Part shown: positions 28,688 to 36,069 of the stretch, piece after piece
Layout: each line of letters starts with the position of its first letter
How positions within the stretch are numbered: position 1 is the first letter of the stretch
DNA from: Actinomucor elegans
Taxonomy: Eukaryota; Mucoromycota; Mucoromycetes; Mucorales; Mucoraceae
DNA length: 58,816 nt
Direction: 5' to 3'
Assembly (NCBI GenBank): GCA_026027325.1
Contig: JAMSLZ010000026.1
Coordinates: 1 to 58,816, forward strand
Made by a program: the position numbers and the translations under genes
Notes under the pieces: generated by a model
Told to the model about the DNA's origin: nothing
Seen by the model: only the letters and a program-made list of their open reading frames with translations
Database searches by the model: none

Positions 28688-29374
28688 ATGATTAACTCAG
28701 TAAAATATTATGATAACGCGGAAGAATTAAAATCTGCTATTCTACTTGATAATGACGGTAAAAGTGGAATTTATAAATGAGAAAATAAGATCTCAGGAGA
28801 ATTTTATATTGGTAGTGCTGTGGATTTAAAAAAAAGAATGTCCCAGTATTATCGAGAATCATATGTTACACATCCATCTCGAGGTAAAAGTATTATCTGT
28901 TTTGCCTTAGTAAAATATGGTTATAATAATTTCAGTCTTTCTATTCTTGAGTATTGTAAACGAACTGAAGTAATTTCAAGAGAACAATATTATTTAGATT
29001 TACTAAATCCTTCTTACAATATTCTTAAATACGCTTATTCTTCTGATGGATATAAACATACATTAGAAGCTATCCAAAAAATAAGTTTAGCCAAAAAGGG
29101 TAAATTCACTAAAGAGGATAATAGCTTTTATGGAAAAACTCATACTGAAGAAGTTAAAGAGTTAATGTCACGCGCTGCGTTAAAAAGGACTAAACCTAAT
29201 AACGCTAAGCCGGTATTATTGAAAGATCAAAATAACAATATTATCGGAGATTTTAAGTCAATGACAGAATTAAGTCTTTATTTAAAGGCAGATAAAGCCA
29301 CATTATCTAAATACCGAGATTCTAATAAACTATTTAGAAATCTATATTTTATTTTATCTAAACCAAAAGAATAA
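28688..29374 (+). CDS. free-standing GIY-YIG homing endonuclease with in-frame UGA
   Basis: 228 codons lying between the two atp9 3' ends. From the first ATG the frame crosses a TGA at codon 31 (28778-28780), in GIYK-W-ENKISGEFYIGS, where the family commonly has Trp; with UGA read as Trp the GIY-YIG domain is complete (GIY 27-29, YIG 40-42, Arg in LKKRM, catalytic Glu in SREQYYLDLLNP). With UGA as stop only a GTG-started 184-residue product lacking the first strand remains. C-terminal NUMOD3-like NSFYGKTHTEE and a helix-turn-helix-like end follow. It resembles the cox1 intron ORF. Probably the mobility gene of the whole atp9 element. Confidence 0.88.
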
Positions 29375-29391
29375 CTTCCCTTAGAACCGGT

Positions 29392-29459
29392 TCGCATTAA
29401 CAGAAGCAATTGGTCTATTCGCATTAATGATGGCATTCCTATTACTATACGCAGCGTAA
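29392..29459 (+). pseudogene. atp9: displaced resident 3' end of atp9
   Basis: Second copy of the last 22 codons of atp9, identical in protein sequence to 28442-28509 but synonymously different. It has no start and no intron-terminal G: the base before it is T, preceded by GG, so GGTTCGC here equals the uninterrupted junction (GG)GT+TCGC of an intronless gene. This is what remains after a mobile element inserts at that site and brings its own 3' exon. The stop and the next bases TCTGT are shared by both copies. Confidence 0.85.
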
Positions 29460-29517
29460 TCTGTTTATATTAATAAGTATTCATCTTAATACTCAACGGG
29501 GTTACCTTAAAAAGTAG

Positions 29518-29530
29518 CCCCCCCTCTAAT
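29518..29530 (+). promoter_or_regulatory. C-rich motif at the end of the atp9 locus
   Basis: CCCCCCCTCTAAT on the plus strand, beyond the displaced atp9 end. It faces the rns C-rich motif on the other strand 20 nt away. Likely 3' processing site of the atp9 transcript. Confidence 0.5.
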
Positions 29531-29550
29531 ACAATATAAAGGGTTTAATT

Positions 29551-29563
29551 ATTAGGGGGAGGG
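29551..29563 (-). promoter_or_regulatory. C-rich motif at the rns 3' end
   Basis: Minus strand CCCTCCCCCTAAT, directly after GGGGGGACAATAAGTCC, with which the C run can pair as a hairpin. Zygomycete rns 3' ends are known to lie at such motifs. Confidence 0.5.
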
Positions 29564-30945
29564 ACTTATTGTCCCCCCGGTAATAACCATTCAGCCACTC
29601 GTTCCCGAACGGCTACCTTGTTATGACTTCAGACCAGTCGTTTACTATCCTTGGATGTATTTAGACAACTTCAGGTATAGCTTACTCCCAGCCCGTGACA
29701 GGCAGTTAGTAGATCTTGAAGCTTTAATTTCACCGTGACGTGGTGATTCACGATTACTAGCAATTCCTAATTCATGAGCTCGAGTTACAGAGCTCAATCC
29801 ACAAAGGGGAAATTTGGGGATTACCTCCAAGTTACCTTATTGGATCCTTTTGTATTCCCCCTAGCTGCACGTCTGTAGCCCACTCCATAAGGGCCATGAG
29901 GGCTTGTCTTAGTCCTAATTATTCCAGTTTATCACTGGATGCTCAACTAGATATTAACTAGTTGCAAGGGTTTTGTTCGTTATGCGGACTTAACCTTACA
30001 TCTCACGACACGAACTGAAGACAGCCATGCAACGCCTGTGTAGCATTCAAGGAGTGGTAAGATGTTGTGCGGATCATCACATTAAACAACATGCTTCACT
30101 GCTGGTTTTCAAGACCCTCTATACTTTTGGGTTTCAACCTTGCGGCAGTACTCCCCAGGTGGAGTGCTTTAATCTACATTTATAGACTGATTAATAACCA
30201 ATCTAAGGCACTCATCGTTTACGGTATGGACTACACGGGTCTCTAATCCGTTTTGCTCCCCATACTTTCGTACCTCAGCGTCAGTGTTTAGTTAGAAAGA
30301 AGCCTTCGCCTTAAGCGGTCTTCCGAGGATCAACAGATTCCATCCCTACTCTCGGAGTTCCTCTTTCCTCCATTACACTCTAGTTTCATAGTTACTGAAA
30401 AACTCTTATTCATTTAGTTCGATATCTTCCAGTCTTATGATACAGCCTACGTACCCTTTAGACCCATTAATGATGAATAATGCTTACCCCTCTCGTATTA
30501 CCGCGACTGCTGGCACGAGATTGGTCGGGATTAATAGAAAAGTACAGTCATTATCCTCCTTTTCGTTAGGACTTTATCAAATTAATGTATCCGTCCTTCT
30601 AGGTGACTGGTTCAGCCTTTCGGCCATTGACCAAGATTCCGCACTGCTGCCGATACTTTGCTCGTGTGGGCCTTTCTCATTCCCACTGTGGTTGATCGTC
30701 CTCTCAGACCAACTATAGATCATTGGCTTGGTAAGCCGTTACCTTACCAACTACCTAATCTATTCAATAGGTACATCCATAGGCGGAATTAATCCATTTC
30801 AATATTTGGTATTCCACCAATCCTATGGGTAGCTTGCCTATTCATTACTCACCCGTTCGCCATGTCGGAATACAAGTATTCCGCATTCGACTCGCATGTG
30901 TCAAGTCCCTAGATAGCATTCACTCGAAACTAAGTTTAAATTTTT
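29554..30945 (-). rRNA. rns: small subunit rRNA
   Basis: Mitochondrial small-subunit rRNA on the minus strand, about 1.39 kb. Conserved stretches in rRNA sense: GACTTGACACATGCGAGTCG near the 5' end, GGCGAACGGGTGAGTAATG, the decoding-site region GAAGTCATAACAAGGTAGCC and GGGAACGAGTGGCTGAATGG near the 3' end. No intron is evident. The 5' end is approximate; the 3' end is set at the C-rich motif. An ATATAAGTA lies about 110 nt upstream. Confidence 0.93.
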
Positions 30946-31054
30946 ACTTACTATTCTAATTTATCCCCGGGGCAAAGCCCCGGTTCGATAATCCATGGCT
31001 CAGGGCAGAACCCTGAATCGTAGATCTTTTATTAGAAATTAAAATCTTATTTGT

Positions 31055-31063
31055 TACTTATAT
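31055..31063 (-). promoter_or_regulatory. ATATAAGTA promoter-like motif upstream of rns
   Basis: Exact nonanucleotide followed by AC on the minus strand, about 110 nt upstream of the mature rns 5' end. Confidence 0.55.
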
Positions 31064-31457
31064 ATTACTAAATATAATTATTAGTTTCACTTAAACTTAT
31101 GTAAATAATTAATTCTCAGGTTCGACGATACCAACTCCGAGTAATAAAATAATTATATTATATAGGTTTTCTTTAAAGGTATTAAATAAATTATAAATTC
31201 CTTTTTGAAGGCGAAGCTCAGAGGTATTTAAACCACTGCGCAGCCTGAAAGCCCCGCGGGCCGCTTCGCGGCCCGCGGGGTATATATAAAATACAAGGCC
31301 CGGGGCCGCTCCGCGGCCCCGGGCTACGAAATCTGGGCGGCGTCGCCGCCCGAACTCGAGGATTTATAATTTATTTAGTTTCAAGCCCAAGAGAAAGTTT
31401 TTCAATTACTTATTTCCGTTTCAGGGGAGCAAAGCTCCCCCAATCCGGGACCTCAAG

Positions 31458-31498
31458 GACTTTACTTACAGTATCGCCACGGGAAGGCATAAATTTAG
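31458..31498 (-). repeat. 3' element, cob copy (partial)
   Basis: In cob sense CTAAATTTATGCCTTCCCGTGGCGATACTGTAAGT, matching the nad5 copy (ACCTTCTCGTGGTGATATTGTAAGT). It is about 340 nt after the cob stop and is preceded by a C-rich motif as at nad5. Confidence 0.5.
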
Positions 31499-31517
31499 AT
31501 ACCAGGAGAGGGGTGGT
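31499..31517 (-). promoter_or_regulatory. C-rich motif downstream of cob
   Basis: Minus strand ACCACCCCTCTCCTGGTAT, directly before the cob 3' element, the same order as at nad5. Confidence 0.45.
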
Positions 31518-31615
31518 AATTAGTTTAATTAAACCCCAGCCGTTGCACGGCACGATCTGGGTTATTTAGGCGGCATAGCCGCCCAGAAAACCTCGATCGT
31601 TTTTAATTAATTTTT

Positions 31616-31663
31616 CTTGAGCGGTAGCACCACTATCCTAAGATGTGATGTCACTCACCCGAG
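31616..31663. repeat. decayed P1 palindrome
   Basis: CTTGAGCGGTAGCACCAC..TCCTAAGA..TGTGATGTCACTCACCCGAG: P1 layout with GC clamp partly lost. Confidence 0.55.
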
Positions 31664-31853
31664 AACATATTCAAAATTATCATATATGATAATTTAAAAC
31701 TTCGCAATCTTGGAACTTAAACTCGGGCCGCAGAGCGGCCCGTAGACCTCCTGGTCGGAAAGTCCGACTCGATGGTCTTTTATTTAATATATTTAATAGT
31801 TTAGGTCTCAAGGATTTAAAATTATTTAATCTTGGAGTATTAAAGAAGATTTA

Positions 31854-33014
31854 TTATTTTTTTTCTTCTGCAGCTAAATCCATAAGTGTATTTTCTACGA
31901 TACCTACTACCGGTAAGATAATTAAGAACCAAGAAAAATAAAACACTGTTGCTGCTTGACCAAGACTAATGAATGGCTCTTCAACATGTTGTCCTCCACA
32001 CCATAATAAGATTAAGAAATCTACTACTAATAGCCAGAAAGCTAATTTCATTAATGGTCGGAATGCTGAACCTCTAACTCTTGAAGTATCTAATAAAGGC
32101 ATAGCTAAAAGAATTAATAGAGAACCAAACATAGCAATAACTCCTCCTAATTTATCAGGAATTGATCGTAAAATTGCATAGAATGGTAATAGATACCATT
32201 CTGGTACAATAGAAGCTGGAGTTTGCATTGGATTTGCTGGAATATAATTATCAGGATGACCTAATTTATTAGGTGCATAAAATAAGAATAAAGCTAATAC
32301 TAAGAAGAATAAGAAAATAGTTACTAAATCTTTAAATGTATAATAAGGATGCATATAAAGTCTATCAGCATTTGCTGTAATTCCTAAAGGATTACTTGAT
32401 CCATGCTCATGTAAAGTTAATAGGTGCATAACTGCTAAAGCTGCTAAAATGAATGGTAATAAATAGTGAAGACTGAAGAATCGGTTTAAAGTAGCATTAT
32501 CTACAGAAAATCCTCCCCAAATGAATTCTACTAAATCTTTACCAATCCAAGGGATAGCAGAAAGTAAATTAGTAATTACAGTTGCTCCCCATAAACTCAT
32601 TTGTCCCCAAGGTAAAACATAACCTAGGAATGCAGTAGCCATCATTAAAATTAAGATGATAACACCAATACTCCATGGTAAAGCTCGAGGAGCTTTGTAT
32701 GAACCATAATATAATCCTCTACCAATATGTAAATATACAAATAAGAAGAAGAATGATGCAGTATTAGCATGAAGATATCTAATCATCCATCCATAGTTAA
32801 CATCTCTCATAATATGTTCTACACTAATAAAAGCTAGATCAATATTAGGTGTATAATGCATAGCTAAAGTTACTCCAGTTACAATTTGGATACCTAAACA
32901 TAAAGCTAGTAAAGATCCAAAATTCCAAGCATAATTAAGATTAGAAGGTTGAGGTGAATCAATAACATAACTATTAGCAAGACTTAAAAGGGAATGACTC
33001 TTTAGTAATTTCAT
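31854..33014 (-). CDS. cob: cytochrome b
   Basis: Core subunit of complex III, carrying both haems b and the two quinone sites. 386 residues, typical. Visible: the first His pair in the helix with [29 protein letters not shown], second ligand pair in [12 protein letters not shown] and [13 protein letters not shown], and the Qo-site [22 protein letters not shown] block. It starts [12 protein letters not shown] and ends TAA. No intron, although cob is a common target of group I introns in fungi. A GTATAAGTA lies about 500 nt upstream. Confidence 0.98.
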   Translation of the reverse strand: MKLLKSHSLLSLANSYVIDSPQPSNLNYAWNFGSLLALCLGIQIVTGVTLAMHYTPNIDLAFISVEHIMRDVNYGWMIRYLHANTASFFFLFVYLHIGRGLYYGSYKAPRALPWSIGVIILILMMATAFLGYVLPWGQMSLWGATVITNLLSAIPWIGKDLVEFIWGGFSVDNATLNRFFSLHYLLPFILAALAVMHLLTLHEHGSSNPLGITANADRLYMHPYYTFKDLVTIFLFFLVLALFLFYAPNKLGHPDNYIPANPMQTPASIVPEWYLLPFYAILRSIPDKLGGVIAMFGSLLILLAMPLLDTSRVRGSAFRPLMKLAFWLLVVDFLILLWCGGQHVEEPFISLGQAATVFYFSWFLIILPVVGIVENTLMDLAAEEKK

Positions 33015-33509
33015 TAAAAATAAAATTAATTTAGGCTGATAAGAGGAGTTACCTCAATTTATCGAAAATTCCATTACAATATAATTTAATTGTAATAAAT
33101 CTGAAAATAATCAAATTCCGGGCCGGTTATTACCGGCCCCGGAAGTCTAAATTATCTTATATTACGGAATTTATAACTACGCATAAAAGATTAACATATG
33201 ATTATATAAAAATACAGACTCCGGACGTCCTGCCGGGGGACCTCGAGGACATAGGAAACCTAGCCTCGAGGACTTTTAATAATAAAAACATGTAAAATGC
33301 AAAACTAAAATAAATTAGCCCTAAGGCTACTCCTGGGTATTTATCACCAGAACCTTTTAAGCCCGAGGTTAAAATATATTTTTTAAAAAGACAAAGCCTA
33401 GGCCTTACGAACCCTAGCAAAAAATTAATTTTTTATTTCCAAAATAGTTTCTCGATCCGAGATACTGTCTAAAAATTAAAGGTATATTACCTCAAAAATT
33501 ATTAATTCT

Positions 33510-33518
33510 TACTTATAC
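33510..33518 (-). promoter_or_regulatory. GTATAAGTA promoter-like motif upstream of cob
   Basis: One mismatch from ATATAAGTA, minus strand, about 500 nt upstream of cob. Confidence 0.4.
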
Positions 33519-33886
33519 CTAGAGGGTCAAAGGCCTTCCAGGTATATCTTACCGGAGTTTTTAATCTTAAAAATTTATTATTTATAACAAATATAAAATA
33601 AACTTATAAAGGTCTACAAGATAGAAAAATAATGTTTTCACTATGAATTTTAAAAGCGCACGATTTTACACTCACGTACTAGTGAATTTCGAAATTAATA
33701 AAACCTCGATTAATTAAAAAAAATAATAAATAATTATAAATTCTAATCTAGGAGAAGAGTAGTTATTAGTTTTATTTAAAATAAATAGAAGAAATTTAAT
33801 CAATCTATTATTTAAATTATAAATAATCAAAACCTTTATCTTAAAAATAGGGTGGTTATTAATTGATTGTTAAATAAATGATAATT

Positions 33887-33942
33887 ATTCCGAAGCAGAT
33901 GCCCCGTACCCAAAGGGTACGGGGTGAATCCAACTCGGAAAG
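33887..33942 (+). repeat. double-hairpin element, family P6 (well kept)
   Basis: TTCCGAAGCAGATG then the perfect hairpin CCCCGTACCC-AAA-GGGTACGGGG, then TGAATCCAACTCGGAA closing an outer TCCGA/TCGGA stem. It abuts the cox3 stop codon. Confidence 0.65.
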
Positions 33943-33948
33943 AAGTTA

Positions 33949-34761
33949 TTATCCTCCCCACCAGTAAACACTGATGAATAAGAATAACCATACAACATCA
34001 ACAAAATGCCAATAAAGAATTGCTTGTTCAAATCCTAAATGATGGTGATCTGTTAAATGGTATGAAAGAGCTCGGAATAATCCTACAGCTAAGAAAATTG
34101 TACCAATAATTACATGAATTCCATGGAATCCAGTAGCCATATAGAAAGTAGATCCATAAACACCATCACTGAATGTGAATGGAGCATTATAATATTCAAA
34201 TGCTTGGAAACCAGTGAAAACAGTGGCAAGAGCCACAGTAGCAATTAATCCATAAATAACTCCTGCTCGATTACCTTGGATTAGGCTATGATGAGCATAA
34301 GTTACAGTAGCACCTGAAGAAAGTAAAATAACTGTATTAAGTAATGGTACTTCCCATGGGTTTAATGTCTCAATACCAGCTGGAGGCCAGTGAGCTCCTA
34401 ATTCAACAGTAGGAGCTAATGATGAATGGAAGAATGCCCAGAAAATACTAATAAAGAAGAAAATTTCAGAAATAACAAATAGAACAAAACCTAAACTTAA
34501 TCCTTTTTGTACTGCAAAAGTATGGTGTCCTTGAAATGTTCCCTCTCTAGAAATATCTTTAAACCATAAAGTCATAGTAGAAACTAGAGAGATAAATCCA
34601 AGAGTTAATAAAAATAAACCATTAGAATATCCTTGGAATGTCATTACTCCTGATAGAGTAACTACTAATAGAGAAAATGATACAGCAATTGGCCAAGGCG
34701 AAGCTTCAACTAAATGAAATGGATGCGCTTGAACTGATCTGTTCATAAATTTCGTTGTCAT
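33949..34761 (-). CDS. cox3: cytochrome c oxidase subunit 3
   Basis: Third core subunit of complex IV, seven helices. From the chosen ATG (MTTKFMNRSVQAHPFHLVEA) it has 270 residues, the fungal norm. An ATG nine codons upstream (34788) gives MYDRNYIYS, which does not look like the family and is probably leader. Motifs: HPFHLVEASPWPI near residue 14, AFFHSSLAPTVELGAHWPP near residue 105, GFHGIHVIIGT near residue 205, YWHFVDVVWLFLF near the C-terminus. TAA stop (a second TAA follows). No intron. Confidence 0.96.
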   Translation of the reverse strand: MTTKFMNRSVQAHPFHLVEASPWPIAVSFSLLVVTLSGVMTFQGYSNGLFLLTLGFISLVSTMTLWFKDISREGTFQGHHTFAVQKGLSLGFVLFVISEIFFFISIFWAFFHSSLAPTVELGAHWPPAGIETLNPWEVPLLNTVILLSSGATVTYAHHSLIQGNRAGVIYGLIATVALATVFTGFQAFEYYNAPFTFSDGVYGSTFYMATGFHGIHVIIGTIFLAVGLFRALSYHLTDHHHLGFEQAILYWHFVDVVWLFLFISVYWWGG

Positions 34762-35444
34762 ACTGTATATGTAATTCCTATCATACATTTCTTGGATCCC
34801 GAGGTCTTCAGATCTCCAGGAGCTAAGCCCCTGAGGGATTAGAATAAACTTGATCTAAAATCTTCATTTTAAGAAAATTTTTAATCTCCGAGGCCTCAAA
34901 TAAATCGATCTACCCCGGGGTTAACACCCCGGGGACTAAAATAATTTTAATCTAAGAACATCGAGCGGTATAACCGTCTCAAGTGTAAAACACTTAAAAT
35001 AATTGAGGTAATCCAAGAAAGTCAATAATTAATTATTGAAATAGTAATATATCTCTTTTTAATACCCTACTCAATTTTAACATTTTATTTTCCCCGGATT
35101 AGGTTTACCCCGCACCTAAAGGTGCGGGGTATCTGTTCCAGGAATATCAAGCTTAAAGGCTTGTTAAAATTTTCAAATTTTAACCCCTTGAGTATTAGAC
35201 TTTTTGGGGTTAAAATGTAATCTTAAACTTTAATAAGATCCCCGGGGCTGGCACCACCGGCACTGAAGGGTACCGGGGCGCCAGCCCCGGGATTTAAGAT
35301 TACTTTAATAAAATGAGTGGGAAATAAGTTAAATTTAAACTTAGAAGGACCGCGCTCGCGCGGCCTTACCAATATTATAGGCCTTAGGAAATATATTATC
35401 CCATCGAGTCCCTTTTCCCCCGCCGAAGGCGGGGGAGCCTTAAA
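34762..35444. other. cox3-trnS spacer
   Basis: No gene is seen. It holds hairpins CCCCGGGGTTAACACCCCGGGG near 34913, ACCCCGCACCTAAAGGTGCGGGGT near 35108, CCCCCGCCGAAGGCGGGGG near 35417, and the P3 palindrome at 35240-35291. Confidence 0.5.
35240..35291. repeat. GC palindrome, family P3
   Basis: Outer stem CCCCGGGGCTGGC/GCCAGCCCCGGG, inner CCGG..TACCGG around CACTGAAGGG. A related copy is at 25051-25102. Confidence 0.75.
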
Positions 35445-35528
35445 TGAATAGAGTGGGACTCGAACCCACAAGGATTATTAAATCCATAGTTTAGCAAACT
35501 ACTTCCTTACCGATTCGGTCATCTATCC
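35445..35528 (-). tRNA. trnS: tRNA-Ser(GCU)
   Basis: Minus-strand cloverleaf: acceptor GGATAGA/TCTATTC, anticodon loop TTGCTAA (GCT) closed by TAGT/ACTA, long variable arm GGATTTAATAATCC, T-arm GTGGG-TTCGAGT-CCCAC. It keeps the serine-type variable arm that trnS(UGA) lacks. Confidence 0.93.
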
Positions 35529-35746
35529 TTATAATAAATTAAATATCTTCGGAACGAAGTTTAAAATTATCATATATGATAATTTTGAATATTGAATTTA
35601 TTCGAAGCCCCAAGGATTTTTGAAGCTAATGCCTTTTATCCTAGGTTAAGTAAACCTTACTCGGGGATTAAATAAATATTTGTAATAACATCGACGGTGC
35701 TATATGTTAAAGTGATTGACCTAGACGGCAATGCCGCCTGGAAAAA

Positions 35747-35818
35747 TAGGGAATAGTAGAATCGAACTACCGACCTTTAATTTGTAAGATTAACACTCTA
35801 CCACTGAGTTAATTCCCT
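35747..35818 (-). tRNA. trnV: tRNA-Val(UAC)
   Basis: Minus-strand cloverleaf: acceptor AGGGAAT/ATTCCCT, anticodon arm TTAAT-CTTACAA-ATTAA (TAC), T-arm GGTAG-TTCGATT-CTACT. Confidence 0.94.
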
Positions 35819-35820
35819 GT

Positions 35821-35829
35821 TACTTATAT
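35821..35829 (-). promoter_or_regulatory. ATATAAGTA promoter-like motif at trnV
   Basis: Exact nonanucleotide on the minus strand ending 3 nt before the trnV 5' base. Initiation at the last A would give a nearly leaderless tRNA transcript. Confidence 0.55.
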
Positions 35830-36069
35830 ATTATAAATTAATTTATTTAAATTTAAATACATATTTAAAAATATTTCAGTATTAGACAATAAATTCAAAA
35901 CAAATAACGTTAAAACGATAATTAGACAAAGTAATTTATTTGAAAATAAAAAAATATCAATGTTGATTCACTTTTAACATTTTACTATAATCTATTTATA
36001 AATATTAATTAAAATAGATTATACCCTTTATAACAATATATTTTTTATATATTTGATGATATGTTATTA

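Larger units (their letters stand above)
30946..31853. other. rns-cob spacer
   Basis: No gene is seen in about 900 bp. It is rich in hairpins: CCCGCGGGCCGCTTCGCGGC.. near 31255, GCCCGGGGCCGCTCCGCGGC.. near 31299, CCCAGCCG..GGCGGCATAGCCGCC near 31568, a decayed P1 copy (31616-31663), and the cob 3' element with C-rich motif (31458-31517). The rns promoter-like motif is at 31055-31063. Confidence 0.55.
33015..33948. other. cob-cox3 spacer
   Basis: No gene is seen in 934 bp. It holds hairpin CCGGGCCGGTTATTACCGGCCCCGG near 33119, a GTATAAGTA motif on the minus strand (33510-33518), a long AT-rich stretch (about 33560-33885) and the P6 copy next to cox3. The 72-residue minus-strand ORF near 33202-33420 has no recognisable feature. 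Confidence 0.5.

Noticed and set aside
28820..29374. The atp9-linked endonuclease starting at a GTG, 184 residues
   Set aside because: It would lack the GIY strand; the frame continues upstream across one TGA to an ATG and restores the full domain.
29392..29459. Downstream atp9 3' end as an alternative functional exon
   Set aside because: The base before it is T, not the terminal G of a group I intron, and the upstream copy splices perfectly. Alternative splicing is not excluded but is unsupported.
33949..34788. cox3 starting at the upstream ATG (MYDRNYIYS)
   Set aside because: The extra nine residues are unlike Cox3 and the downstream ATG gives the family length.
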